The notes under the pieces are model-generated. The model worked only from the letters and a program-made list of their open reading frames with translations. It was not told the DNA's origin and ran no database searches. Made by a program: the position numbers and the translations under genes. DNA of 64,000 bases from Bacillota bacterium (GTDB lineage Bacteria; Bacillota; Clostridia; Christensenellales; SZUA-584). Positions 34,150-43,164 of this stretch are shown in pieces; positions within the stretch are counted from its first letter, which is position 1, and each line of letters starts with the position of its first letter. The stretch covers positions 77,225 through 141,224 of the forward strand of contig JAEYLC010000020.1 of the NCBI GenBank assembly GCA_023461435.1, read 5' to 3'.

Positions 34150-35313
34150 ATGTTTATTTTCGGCATTATATCAGAATATAATCCGTTTCACAGGGGACAC
34201 GAGCGGCATATCGCGCTCACACGCCAATCACAGGACGATCTGGTGATCTGCGCGATGAGCGGCAGCTTCGTACAGCGCGGCGAGCCCGCCATTTTTGACA
34301 AGTGGACACGCGCAAAATGTGCGTTGCTCGGCGGCGCGGACGCCGTGATTGAACTGCCTCTGCTGCACGCGATACAGAGCGCTGAGGGGTTCGCCACGGG
34401 CGGCGTGAAAGTGCTGGCCGCCGCGGGCGCGACGCACTTGAGCTTCGGCTGCGAAACGGACAACTTAGAGATGCTGCAAAACCTCGCGCAGACGCTTGGC
34501 GAGGAAAACGGAAGCTATAAAGAGATGCTCAAAGCGCATTTGAATCAAGGCGTGAGCTTCCCGCGCGCGCGCATGAGCGCCGCCGACGCACCCGATGTCG
34601 CCTCGATGCCGGGAGCCTTGCTCGGCATTGAGTATTTAAAGGCGATCCGTCAGTATCATCCGCAAATCATCCCGCATGTGGTGAAGCGCGAGGGCGCGGG
34701 CTACCACTCCGCCGATATCGACGCGTATCTGCCGAGCGCAACCGCGATACGCGCCGCGCTGGCCGCCGCAGACACGGACAAGGCGCTGGCCGCCATGCCC
34801 GAAAGCTGCGCGGACTATGTGCGCAGTCAAATAAACGCCGGGCTTATCCCGGCGTTTGCGGACGCGTTTGACAACGCGCTATTGACCACACTGCGGCTCA
34901 AAGGCCGCGGCTATATCGCTGAGTTGCCCGATGTGAACGAAGGATTGGAGAACCGCATCTACGACGCGTCGCTTAAATGCCGCACGCGCAGCGAGCTCGT
35001 CGCGATGGTCAAGACCAAGCGCTACACGTACGCGCGCATCTCGCGCATACTGCTCGGCGCACTGCTCGGCGTCACAAGCGATATGATGACGGCGGCGAAC
35101 GCGGCCCCCGTTTCGCATATCCGCGTGCTCGGCGCGAAAAGCCCCGAGGTGTTATCCAAGCTCGCCAGCGTTTCGCAGGCGCCGCTCATCACGACCGCCG
35201 CCCCGCCGTATCCCGAAATCGAAGTCGCCGCGAGCAACGTGTGGGCGCTGACGCAGACGGCTAAGCCGTTCTGCGACGCGGACCGGGACTATACGCAAAG
35301 GCTGCTGGTATGA
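34150..35313 (+). CDS. tmcAL: tRNA(Met) cytidine acetate ligase (YlbM family)
   Basis: From the ATG at 34150 behind AAAAGGAC the protein is 387 residues. It begins MFIFGIISEYNPFHRGHERH, with the HIGH-like nucleotidyltransferase motif. It continues SGSFVQRGEPAIFDKWTRAK and ELPLLHAIQSAEGFA, both diagnostic of TmcAL. The enzyme makes acetyl-AMP from acetate and ATP to form ac4C34 in elongator tRNA-Met. Its use of acetate fits the adjacent ackA-pta. It is transcribed divergently from pta. Confidence 0.94.
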   Translation: MFIFGIISEYNPFHRGHERHIALTRQSQDDLVICAMSGSFVQRGEPAIFDKWTRAKCALLGGADAVIELPLLHAIQSAEGFATGGVKVLAAAGATHLSFGCETDNLEMLQNLAQTLGEENGSYKEMLKAHLNQGVSFPRARMSAADAPDVASMPGALLGIEYLKAIRQYHPQIIPHVVKREGAGYHSADIDAYLPSATAIRAALAAADTDKALAAMPESCADYVRSQINAGLIPAFADAFDNALLTTLRLKGRGYIAELPDVNEGLENRIYDASLKCRTRSELVAMVKTKRYTYARISRILLGALLGVTSDMMTAANAAPVSHIRVLGAKSPEVLSKLASVSQAPLITTAAPPYPEIEVAASNVWALTQTAKPFCDADRDYTQRLLV

Positions 35314-35566
35314 TTGTTGTTCAATGCAATTTGGCGGAAATATGATATTCCATTGACTCTATTGGTTGTTTTGGTACTGCGCACTTTGCTGATCTATCGC
35401 CAGCTGCTGCGCAGTGGGCTGGAATCCCATGTTCAAAGCGCTTTACCATGGGATGCTTCACTCACGTTCCGTTCAGCATGTCAGGTGCCCCTGCATTTGT
35501 TTGACATGTCATACTTGTTTTTGAGTATGCTGATTGAAGCAGATAATCTTTTTTGGAGGTTGACAT

Positions 35567-36031
35567 ATGAAAATAAAAACAATCGCCCACGCGGCTTACT
35601 TTGTCTCTAATATGGATGCGTCACTGCGGTTTTACTGTGACTGTCTCGGCTTTCAAAAAGCCTTCACAATGGCTGTGCCGGAGCCCGAAACGCTGAAAGA
35701 CCCGAACCCTGACTTTCTCGCGCTGTGCGAGCAGTTTCACGGCCAGCCGTGGATCGAATATCTCAAAATCCGTGACGGGCAGTTCGTCGAGCTGTTCCAT
35801 CCGCTGACTGTGCAGCCGCGCAACACCGATACGGGCGTCGGGTACAACCACTTAAGCCTGGAGGTCGATGATATTTTCGCCGCCGCGGCAGAGCTCAAAG
35901 CCAAGGGCGTCACGCTCACAAGCAGCATCACAATGGGCCCCGACAACACATATCAGGTGTGGATGGCCGACCCGGACGGCAACCGCATTGAGCTCATGCA
36001 GTACACGGAAAAATCATTTCAGGTTTTATAA
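35567..36031 (+). CDS. VOC/glyoxalase superfamily protein
   Basis: The 154-residue protein is a single VOC module pair with HAAYFVSNMDASLRFYCDCL at the start. Metal-ligand positions are His8 (HAAYF), a central histidine in YNHLSLEVDD and Glu in the DPDGNRIELMQ ending. Relatives include lactoylglutathione lyase and various dioxygenases or isomerases, so the substrate is uncertain. TTGGAGG precedes the ATG. The 250 bases before it contain no convincing gene. Confidence 0.85.
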   Translation: MKIKTIAHAAYFVSNMDASLRFYCDCLGFQKAFTMAVPEPETLKDPNPDFLALCEQFHGQPWIEYLKIRDGQFVELFHPLTVQPRNTDTGVGYNHLSLEVDDIFAAAAELKAKGVTLTSSITMGPDNTYQVWMADPDGNRIELMQYTEKSFQVL

Positions 36032-36055
36032 ATTAGTAAAATGGCGCTCGCGCAG

Positions 36056-36091
36056 CCGGCACCGCGTTTGCGGTGCCGGGCGCAAAAGCGC
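36056..36091 (+). terminator. GC-rich hairpin after the VOC gene
   Basis: The 9-bp arms CCGGCACCG/CGGTGCCGG (36056-36079) are followed by a second small hairpin GCGCAAAAGCGC. There is no T-run, so termination is uncertain. It sits between convergent genes. Confidence 0.45.
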
Positions 36092-36116
36092 ATGTGGTGG
36101 TGGGAAACCTGTAAAT

Positions 36117-38537
36117 CTATTTATTTTTTTCGGCGTTGGTCTGTGCCAGATCCTCATCAGTGACATGGACTCGCATCCTAAAATTAATGGGTGTTCCGTC
36201 GATAGCGTTCACCGCAAAAACATATGTATCATCAAATCTGTTGGGTGGTATCTCTTTATAATAAACCAGCCATGCCGGAACGAGCATCTGATAGTCAAGT
36301 TCATCACTGACTGGTACCACCACATTAGCCAACACGATCTGATTAATCTTAATTCCTCGCTCACCAAAAACAGATTGCTGATACACTTCCTTAGAAAATT
36401 CACCTTCCATATTTTCCTTAATTTTTTGCTTAACATCGTCAAAAGGCATCAGCGTCGCGTTGTCTTCTGTGACTTCGGTGATGTCAATCGTGTTTTCCCA
36501 TGAAAAAGATTGCACACCTCCATCGTCAACATAAATTCGCAGAGACTCATCAAACCATCTCTCAGCAAATTCGTCTTCCGCAAACATATTCGATGGCTTT
36601 GCACCGTCATTGTTGATCGGAATGCTGTTTCCATCCTTTCTTGCAATTGTCACGAGCCATCCGCCCGACATAATGTCGTCAGTATCTCCATTGACCACTA
36701 TGGCTCTTTCAGATGTCGCGACTCCCATATAATCAAAACCTAAATCAGAAATAACTTTTGCGGCTTGATCGCGAACTTCCTCTTCGCTTATTTTCATACT
36801 GTCAAACGCTTCATCCATTGGCTTAATAATACGATCCGGGCCACCATCTCTAATCCACCTTTCAGGCTGAATTGCGTATTGAAAACTATATTTTGAAATA
36901 TATATTTCATCACTTGAATCTGTGTCATGATATATTGAGCAATATACCTTATCATCATTGTTCATAAGATAGATATGCCTTCCTGTCAACGGCGTATCTG
37001 CAGTGACCTGAGAAAAAGCTTCTGGTTTGACATTCTTAAGTTCTTCCTTGATGCGGTCAATTTCTTCTTTGCTGGCTTTATACTTTTTTGTCGCTGCTAA
37101 TTGCTCTTTAAGCTCATCCTCTGTGTACGAGAAATCCCTCACGCCCACAGCATCGCCCGCAAAATAATCGAGCATTTTCCGGAGCGTTTCATCATCGAAT
37201 GTCCGCTTTTTCACCTTATATACCGGGAACATATCCGTCTCGGGCGTCACGATCTTCGCGTTGATATCCACATTCATATTCGGCAATGAATAAGTCTCCA
37301 CCCAGTCTGGGAAGCTGCCATAACCTTCATTGGGGTTCACTTCCGGCTCGGGCGCCGGTGTTGGCTCAGGCTCCGCCGGAGCTGCCGCCGCCGACACTTC
37401 TTGTATCTCAACATCGGCAATGCTGCTGGCCGGCTCAGATTTCACCGGCTGACACGCTGTCGTGAAGCACGTGAATATGAGCAGGCTTGACAGCACAAGC
37501 GCCGTGAGCTTCACAGAGAGCCTTGTGCGCTTCTCCATGAATATACCTCTCACGCGCTTCTCCATCGACGCACGGCTGCTCGTTACACCCATGCCGAGCA
37601 TATAGGCGTTCGCCTTGCTGCCAAGGTCTATCATCGTTTGCGCGTAATCAAAACATTCGCGTCTGCCCAGGCTCGCCGTCACAGCCGCGTCGCAGGCCGC
37701 CTCCATATCCGTCTCGATCTGTCTCACCGCGAGCCACACCACGGGATTGAACCAGTACACACAGCGCAGCAGCATGAGCAGCAGCGCGGTCAGATAGTCC
37801 CTATGACGATAATGCATAAGCTCATGGCGTATGCCGTATTCGATCTGCCTTAAATCCATGCCTTGCAGCATGCTTTTGGGCAGCAACAGCTTCGGTTTTA
37901 TTGACGCGGTCAATGCGGGCGTATCGAGCCAATCGAGCACATGCACTTTGATAACGGCTCTGATGCCCATATCGCGCTTGCACGCGTCCACGAGACGCAA
38001 TATCGCTTCCGGCGCGATGATTCCTCTTGCTGTTTTGCGGTGGATACGGCTGAAAAGCAGCAGCAGCAATCCGGCGCTGACGACCGCGCCCGCCATCCAT
38101 AGCATCACAACCGCCGTCCGCCAGTCGATCGCCCGGCTATAGTGAGCAGCGGCGTTTGTATCTGAGCTTTTGTTGTACATGGCATCCGGCTGTGCTTCCG
38201 GGACTTCATAGTCCACAGGAGCAACCGATTCGTTTGAGGCGTATGCGGCTGTATCCTCTTCATCAAAGGAAATGGACTGAGCGGCTTGCCGCCCTGTTTC
38301 AGCCGATTGCGTCTGTGCCTGCGGCCCCGGCGCTTCGGGGATGACAAAAAGCTTCATATTGCTGTCGATCGTGACGGGGATCATCAGCCGCAGTATCAGC
38401 AGCGCCCACACCGCATACCCAAGCACCGGCGATAAATGCTTGCGGAACAGCCGTTTGAACAGCATCACAGCGGCAAATATCACGACGGAGTAGATCGTGA
38501 CTTCCAGCAAAATGCGCAATACCGTATTCACGCTCAT
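36117..38537 (-). CDS. BlaR1/MecR1-type M56 metallopeptidase fused to a DUF6034-like sensor
   Basis: At 806 residues this is longer than BlaR1 (about 600). Membrane helices lie near 9-29, 38-57, 141-163 and 345-361. The M56 zinc site HELMH is at 238-242, with the downstream acidic ETDMEAACD at 275-283. After the last helix comes a Pro/Glu linker, then an extracytoplasmic region of about 400 residues in the place of the penicillin-binding domain. I see no SxxK-KTG transpeptidase set. It resembles DUF6034 domains of clostridial lipoproteins. It should sense an external signal and cleave BlaI, encoded four bases overlapping upstream. Confidence 0.85.
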   Translation of the reverse strand: MSVNTVLRILLEVTIYSVVIFAAVMLFKRLFRKHLSPVLGYAVWALLILRLMIPVTIDSNMKLFVIPEAPGPQAQTQSAETGRQAAQSISFDEEDTAAYASNESVAPVDYEVPEAQPDAMYNKSSDTNAAAHYSRAIDWRTAVVMLWMAGAVVSAGLLLLLFSRIHRKTARGIIAPEAILRLVDACKRDMGIRAVIKVHVLDWLDTPALTASIKPKLLLPKSMLQGMDLRQIEYGIRHELMHYRHRDYLTALLLMLLRCVYWFNPVVWLAVRQIETDMEAACDAAVTASLGRRECFDYAQTMIDLGSKANAYMLGMGVTSSRASMEKRVRGIFMEKRTRLSVKLTALVLSSLLIFTCFTTACQPVKSEPASSIADVEIQEVSAAAAPAEPEPTPAPEPEVNPNEGYGSFPDWVETYSLPNMNVDINAKIVTPETDMFPVYKVKKRTFDDETLRKMLDYFAGDAVGVRDFSYTEDELKEQLAATKKYKASKEEIDRIKEELKNVKPEAFSQVTADTPLTGRHIYLMNNDDKVYCSIYHDTDSSDEIYISKYSFQYAIQPERWIRDGGPDRIIKPMDEAFDSMKISEEEVRDQAAKVISDLGFDYMGVATSERAIVVNGDTDDIMSGGWLVTIARKDGNSIPINNDGAKPSNMFAEDEFAERWFDESLRIYVDDGGVQSFSWENTIDITEVTEDNATLMPFDDVKQKIKENMEGEFSKEVYQQSVFGERGIKINQIVLANVVVPVSDELDYQMLVPAWLVYYKEIPPNRFDDTYVFAVNAIDGTPINFRMRVHVTDEDLAQTNAEKNK

Positions 38538-38911
38538 TCACCGTCCTTTTTTAACCCGTCGAGCAGTGCTTTCAATTCCTCACGGTCTTTGGCGTTTAAA
38601 GAGCTGCCTTTGATCATGCAGACCAGAAACTCTTTGGCAGCCCGTTCGTCAATTTTATCGAGTAGCGTTTCGCTTTCAGCGAGTATGCAGCCGCTCTTGC
38701 CGATCAGCGGGTAATAGAACTTGTCGCGCCCAAGCTGCTCGAAAGAGACCAGCCCTTTTTCGCACATGCGCTTTAGGTATGTCACGTACGTGTTGTATTT
38801 CCAGTCCGTCTGTCCGCCCAGCCTGGCGATAATGCCTGATATGGGCTGATGAGGCTGCTCCCAGAGCACCGTCATCACGGCCCATTCGGATTTGGTCAGC
38901 GTGTTTTTCAT
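38534..38911 (-). CDS. BlaI/MecI family repressor
   Basis: The 125-residue protein has a winged helix with LTKSEWAVMTVLWEQPHQPI and TDWKYNTYVTYLKRMCEKG, and a helical C-terminal dimerisation region. This is the classic penicillinase-repressor family, inactivated by proteolysis through BlaR1. It lies upstream of, and overlaps by four bases, the M56 gene. An operator TACAATTGTA overlaps its own promoter (38950-38959), so it is autoregulated. Confidence 0.93.
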   Translation of the reverse strand: MKNTLTKSEWAVMTVLWEQPHQPISGIIARLGGQTDWKYNTYVTYLKRMCEKGLVSFEQLGRDKFYYPLIGKSGCILAESETLLDKIDERAAKEFLVCMIKGSSLNAKDREELKALLDGLKKDGE

Positions 38912-38949
38912 AGCACCGTCCTCGCTTCCCTGATTCTGTCTCCATTAAT

Positions 38950-38982
38950 TACAATTGTAGTTGTGTGTTTAAGGTTTGTCAA
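38950..38982 (-). promoter_or_regulatory. blaI promoter with embedded BlaI operator
   Basis: On the minus strand TTGACA (38977-38982) and TACAAT (38954-38959) are 17 bases apart. The -10 lies inside the palindrome TACAATTGTA (38950-38959), which matches the BlaI/MecI consensus TACAnnTGTA. Repressor binding would block RNA polymerase. The same layout recurs at 57120-57154. Confidence 0.8.
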
Positions 38983-39049
38983 GTAAAAAGCGAGGACAAT
39001 TTTCCAGAGAGTATCTTTGAGTTAATATGGCAGGCATGCACTGCCTTCA

Positions 39050-39736
39050 CTATTTGATATCCTTAGTCAGCTCATAAACATCTTCATAATATTCCTTATC
39101 CGAATAAGGGCTTGAAGGCACGAAGCTGCCATCCGCGATTCGTTCCGCTGCATAAATCATCCTTTTAAGTGCCAGCACAGCGTTATCGGTCATTTCAGCC
39201 TTTTCGTTTTCCAATTGGCTTTTCAGTGTTTTGGCATACTGCTCGAAGATGGCCGAGTGCTTTGGCGAAGCCACCACAAACCCGCTGTTCAAATCATACT
39301 CGTAGACCGTCGGCCATAAGGGGACCTCAGGATGACTCAGTTCCATATAGGGGAACCAGAACTCGCGGTATATGATGAAATCGACGATACCGTCGCCGCC
39401 GCTGTCAGAATCGGTCAGTGTTTGCTCTTTGGCTTCATCATCATATCCGTCGCAGTCGATACGTGCGACATTATCCAAAACATCCGTTTTTTCTTCTCCG
39501 CGATCAATATAATGCAGCGTCATCGTCCGGATAGCGCCCGAGCCTTCGGGCGCGCTCAATTCGATATCCACAAAATCCTTAACGGTTAAAAGGTTCTCTT
39601 CGGAAGATTCAACATCGAAATACTGATCGCCGCCGGCTTCGGCGCCGCTCTCGGCCGACGTGGGGAGCCGCGCTTCGCATCCCGCCGCAATCAGGAAAAT
39701 TGCCAGCAAACATAACACAGCCAAAGTTTTTTTCAT
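39050..39736 (-). CDS. Lipoprotein, 228 aa, unknown function
   Basis: The protein has a signal peptide with lipobox AAGC (Cys20), an acidic linker, then a globular domain with repeated acidic loops such as DSDSGGDGIVDFII and a C-terminal helix-rich part. It is probably surface-attached. No family is recognised. It follows the BlaI promoter on the same strand but lies upstream of it, so it is not in the bla-like operon. The location suggests, without proof, a link to envelope sensing. Confidence 0.7.
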   Translation of the reverse strand: MKKTLAVLCLLAIFLIAAGCEARLPTSAESGAEAGGDQYFDVESSEENLLTVKDFVDIELSAPEGSGAIRTMTLHYIDRGEEKTDVLDNVARIDCDGYDDEAKEQTLTDSDSGGDGIVDFIIYREFWFPYMELSHPEVPLWPTVYEYDLNSGFVVASPKHSAIFEQYAKTLKSQLENEKAEMTDNAVLALKRMIYAAERIADGSFVPSSPYSDKEYYEDVYELTKDIK

Positions 39737-39992
39737 ATGATCCCTCCGCGATTTATTGACAGCCCGTCTTCCATTATCATCCGCGCATGAGGCCTTGGCA
39801 ATACCGGGTTCTTATAGTTAATCCATATATGGCGTCAACAGTCATGGGGCGTTCACCTGTAAGACGCTTCAAAAATAAAAAAGTGCTATGTGATGACAAT
39901 GAGGTTCGCGTAAAACCATAAAAACCGTTTTTACGCCAAGGTTCTTACGTACCCCCGGCGCCTCATATCATGAAATGTAAAGGTGGGATGGA

Positions 39993-41162
39993 ATGATAAA
40001 AAAAGTTTTGCTCATCGCTTTCGTGGCTGCGATGGCGGTGCTGCTGCTCATTTACCCTGAAAACGGCCTTGAAAGCGCGCGCTTCGGCCTCAATATCTGG
40101 TTCAGCTCCGTGCTGCCCGCGCTGTTTCCGTTTATGGCGGCTTCCTTTCTGCTGCTCGAAACGGGCATCGTGCGGCTCATTGCACACGCGTTCGCGCCCG
40201 TGACGCGCCTGCTGTTTTTCGCGCCCGGCGAATCCGCGTATGTGTTGATCGCTTCCGCGATGTCCGGCTATCCCGTGGGCGCGCGGCTGTCGGCCGAGCT
40301 TTATGCGAGCAAGCAGATCACCGAAGCGGAGGCGCAGCGCATCATCCGTTTCACAAGCGTGTCCGGCCCCGTTTTCATCACAGGCACCGTCTGCTCGGGG
40401 CTGCTCGGCCTGCCCGAGGCAGGCATCTATCTGGCCGCCGCGCATTATCTGTCCGCCGTCGCCGTGGGCATTCTGTTCGGCTTGTTCGCGCGGCGGCAGG
40501 AGCTTAAGAGCCAAAAAAAACCGCGGCCGCGGTTCTCCGCCGCGTGGGCACAGTTCAAAAAAGACGCCGCAGGCTGCCCGCCCGTAGGCGATATGCTGTC
40601 TTCCAGCATCGAAAAAGCGCTCACCGTGCTGCTCAAGGTCGGCGGCTTTATCATACTGTTTTCCGTCGTGCTCGAAATGCTTTCGGTGACGCATGTGATG
40701 GATGCGCTGCGGTGGGCGTATATGCCGATCGCCAATATGGCGGGGTTCACAGCGGAAAGCACGCAGGCGCTGCTGTACGGCGGCGTGGAGATGACCTCCG
40801 GATGTGCGCGCGCCGCCGCGCTGAGCCTGCCCATCCAAACGCAGCTGCCGCTCATCGCGGGCATCATCTCTTTCGGCGGTCTGTGCATCCATATGCAGAC
40901 CACCGCGATGACGGCTTCAAGCGGTTTTAAACCAAAAGGGTTTGTGCTTGCCAAAAGCATTCAGGCGATGCTGGCCTTTTTCTTCTCGTCGGTGATGCTG
41001 GCTGCGTTTCCTCTCACCACCGCAGCTTCAAGTTTTGCCGTACAAACAAAAACAGCCGCGTACGGCGGCGTGATTTTTGCGGCAGCGGCGGTACTCGTGC
41101 TGCTCATTATCAAACGGTGGCAGAAACGGCGCAAGCGGTCAGCTTTTCCGTTTGCCCCCTAG
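39993..41162 (+). CDS. ylbJ: Sporulation integral membrane protein YlbJ
   Basis: The 389-residue protein has about nine hydrophobic segments and two GATE (nucleoside-recognition) modules, with FSSVLPALFPFMAASFLLLE and AMSGYPVGARLSAELYASKQ, characteristic of YlbJ. In Bacillus it is sigma-E dependent and needed for spore cortex formation. It is commonly near coaD and rsmD, as here. Its last 24 bases overlap the convergent coiled-coil gene. Confidence 0.9.
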   Translation: MIKKVLLIAFVAAMAVLLLIYPENGLESARFGLNIWFSSVLPALFPFMAASFLLLETGIVRLIAHAFAPVTRLLFFAPGESAYVLIASAMSGYPVGARLSAELYASKQITEAEAQRIIRFTSVSGPVFITGTVCSGLLGLPEAGIYLAAAHYLSAVAVGILFGLFARRQELKSQKKPRPRFSAAWAQFKKDAAGCPPVGDMLSSSIEKALTVLLKVGGFIILFSVVLEMLSVTHVMDALRWAYMPIANMAGFTAESTQALLYGGVEMTSGCARAAALSLPIQTQLPLIAGIISFGGLCIHMQTTAMTASSGFKPKGFVLAKSIQAMLAFFFSSVMLAAFPLTTAASSFAVQTKTAAYGGVIFAAAAVLVLLIIKRWQKRRKRSAFPFAP

Positions 41163-41591
41163 CTCCTGACGGTTCTGTCTTAAAACCTTTATGTAATCGC
41201 TGAAATACGTCTCCACCTCGGCCAATATATCGTCCGCGTATTCCTTCGCCCCGAGCTTGATCTCGGTGGCGGTGTCCTCGGCATTTTTGACGATCTCTCT
41301 CGCCTTGGCATCGGCTTCCTGCACCACGGAGTCGTCCGACACGCGCGTTTGCAGCTCGTCTTCGGCGCTCTTGACGATGCTTGCGGCTTCCTCCTGCGCG
41401 GAATTCAATATCAAAGTCTTTTCCTTTGATATCTCCTCGGCATCCAGAAGCTCCTGCGGCAGCGCGTTCTTAAGATCGCTGATGATCTCCATCATGATGT
41501 CGTAATCCACACTGCGCTTGTTCGAGAACATCGCCTTGGGACTGTTTTCAATTTCTTCGGTCAGCTCATCGAGCAGTTCAAGAATCTTCAT
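41139..41591 (-). CDS. Coiled-coil protein (ATPase subunit H/B-like), 150 aa
   Basis: The protein is almost wholly helical with heptad-like Ala/Glu/Lys composition from about 50 to 140 (NSAQEEAASIVKSAEDEL, ADAKAREIVKNAEDTATEI). It resembles stalk proteins annotated as V-ATPase subunit H or F0 subunit b-like. It has no membrane segment and is usually encoded beside coaD in Clostridia with unknown function. It follows coaD by four bases and overlaps the ylbJ end on the opposite strand. Confidence 0.75.
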   Translation of the reverse strand: MKILELLDELTEEIENSPKAMFSNKRSVDYDIMMEIISDLKNALPQELLDAEEISKEKTLILNSAQEEAASIVKSAEDELQTRVSDDSVVQEADAKAREIVKNAEDTATEIKLGAKEYADDILAEVETYFSDYIKVLRQNRQELGGKRKS

Positions 41592-41595
41592 CGTC

Positions 41596-42075
41596 TCACC
41601 TGCGGTATTTATTAATCACGTCGTCTTTGATCTCGTCCGGCACAAGGCCGGTGATATCCCCACCGTGGTAAACAAGCTCTTTAACCATGCTGGAGCTTAA
41701 AAACGAATGATTGATGTCCGTCATCAAAAAGATGGTCTCCACGTCTTTTGCGAGCTTCGAGTTCATCGCGGCCATCTGAAACTCGTACTCAAAATCCGAA
41801 ATGTAGCGAAGGCCGCGTATCACAAGGCTCGCTTTCTTTTGCTTCATATAATCGACAAGCAGGCCGGAAAACGAATCCACATGGACGCACGGCAGATGGG
41901 CCGCGCTGCGGCTGATGAACTCCATGCGCTGCTCGACGGTAAATGCAGGCTTTTTATTTTTATTGACAAGCACCGCAACCGTCACATCGTCGAACATGGC
42001 TGCCGCGCGCGTGATGATATCGAGGTGACCGGAAGTAACCGGATCAAAGCTTCCGGGATAAACACATTTAATCAC
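41596..42075 (-). CDS. coaD: Phosphopantetheine adenylyltransferase
   Basis: The 159-residue enzyme of the nucleotidyltransferase fold has VYPGSFDPVTSGHLDII (HIGH-like TSGH motif), VIRGLRYISDFEYE and SSSMVKEL. It makes dephospho-CoA from 4'-phosphopantetheine. The likely start is the GTG at 42075, preceded by GGAG at a good distance. The ATG four codons upstream has none. It overlaps the rsmD stop, indicating coupling. Confidence 0.95.
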   Translation of the reverse strand: MIKCVYPGSFDPVTSGHLDIITRAAAMFDDVTVAVLVNKNKKPAFTVEQRMEFISRSAAHLPCVHVDSFSGLLVDYMKQKKASLVIRGLRYISDFEYEFQMAAMNSKLAKDVETIFLMTDINHSFLSSSMVKELVYHGGDITGLVPDEIKDDVINKYRR

Positions 42076-42613
42076 TTTTTTCTCCATACGCTAAAAACAA
42101 CAGCGAAATATCGCCGTAATCCCTGCGTTTTGTCAAATTATACCCTATAGGGAGCATAAAATCAAATTTTCTGCGGCATTCAGCTACGATAACCGCCCCA
42201 TTATTGAGCTTTTTCGCGTCGCGCAAGGCTTCAAGCAGCGGCACATAGAACCCCTCGTCATAGGGCGGGTCCATCAGCACAATATCGTACCGGCCAAGAT
42301 AGGGCATCAAGCTGAACACATCGCCCTTCAGTACGCGATAATCAGCCGCACCGACTGCCCGAAGATTCTCCTCGAGCGCTTTTTGGCACGCTTTTTCGCG
42401 CTCTACAAAATCGACATGCGCCGCGCCGCGCGACAGCGCCTCAATACCAAGCGCTCCGCTGCCCGCAAACGCGTCCAGCACCGCCGCGCCCGAAATCTGA
42501 AACTGTATCGCGCCGAACATCGCTTCCTTTACCCTGTCGGTGGTGGGACGAACGGCATCCCCCTTCGGGCAGACAAGGCGCCGTCCTTTATAGGCGCCCG
42601 CGATCACGCGCAT
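42068..42613 (-). CDS. rsmD: 16S rRNA (guanine966-N2)-methyltransferase
   Basis: The 181-residue Rossmann-fold methyltransferase has MRVIAGAYKGRRLVCPKG and RPTTDRVKEAMF, the RsmD N-terminus. SAM motif VLDAFAGSGALGIEALSRGA and catalytic DPPYDEGFY follow. It modifies G966 of 16S rRNA. Its start shares one base with the stop of the folate gene (TGATG). The order rsmD-coaD is conserved. Confidence 0.95.
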   Translation of the reverse strand: MRVIAGAYKGRRLVCPKGDAVRPTTDRVKEAMFGAIQFQISGAAVLDAFAGSGALGIEALSRGAAHVDFVEREKACQKALEENLRAVGAADYRVLKGDVFSLMPYLGRYDIVLMDPPYDEGFYVPLLEALRDAKKLNNGAVIVAECRRKFDFMLPIGYNLTKRRDYGDISLLFLAYGEKSD

Positions 42614-43164
42614 CAGTACGGCCCAATCACACGCCTGTCGGTCACGAGCATGTCCATCGCGACATCATACGGCTCGGCGTCGATCTGCGGAACGATCTGC
42701 ATGTCGTAGCAGATGCCGATCTTCAGCGCTTTTGTTTCTTTTAAAAACCGGTCGAAATATCCGACGCCGTACCCGATGCGGTTCAGCGCGGTATCATAGG
42801 CGATGCCGGGTACCAGCACGATGTCCGGCTCCACCTGCTCGCTTTCGTTCATAATGATGGGCTCCGCGATACCGTAGACATTGCTTTTCATCACGGAATC
42901 GTATGTATATTCCACGGCAATCAGATTGTCATTATCGGCCACGTACGGCAGCGCCACGTCCTTGCCTATATCGAGCAGCGCATGCATCAGCGCAAGCAGA
43001 TTCGGCTCGTTCTTGTGAGAATAATAAGCCATCACGCAACGCGCGTTTTTAATGCAGTCAAGATCAAGAAGCGTCTGCATGATGCGTCCGCTCATCACCT
43101 CCGCATCGCGCGTGTCGACCAGCAGCCGTTTTTTGAGCATATCCTGCCTGATATCGTGTTTCAT
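42613..43164 (-). CDS. 5-formyltetrahydrofolate cyclo-ligase
   Basis: The 183-residue protein has the FTHF cyclo-ligase landmarks: VMAYYSHKNEPNLLALM near 45, DIVLVPGIAYDTALNRIGYG and GYFDRFL. It converts 5-formyl-THF to methenyl-THF using ATP, rescuing folate for reactions such as PurN. It overlaps alr by four bases and rsmD by one. It belongs to the long minus-strand gene cluster. Confidence 0.92.
   Translation of the reverse strand: MKHDIRQDMLKKRLLVDTRDAEVMSGRIMQTLLDLDCIKNARCVMAYYSHKNEPNLLALMHALLDIGKDVALPYVADNDNLIAVEYTYDSVMKSNVYGIAEPIIMNESEQVEPDIVLVPGIAYDTALNRIGYGVGYFDRFLKETKALKIGICYDMQIVPQIDAEPYDVAMDMLVTDRRVIGPY

Noticed and set aside
35314..35610. Plus-strand ORF after tmcAL
   Set aside because: No usable ribosome site, no recognisable domain, and its end runs into the well-supported VOC gene start (35567) in another frame. 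The 253-base gap shows no convincing gene.
39963..40892. Minus-strand 309-aa ORF opposite ylbJ
   Set aside because: Arg/His/Gln-rich shadow with no domain. The membrane protein frame on the plus strand is clearly real.
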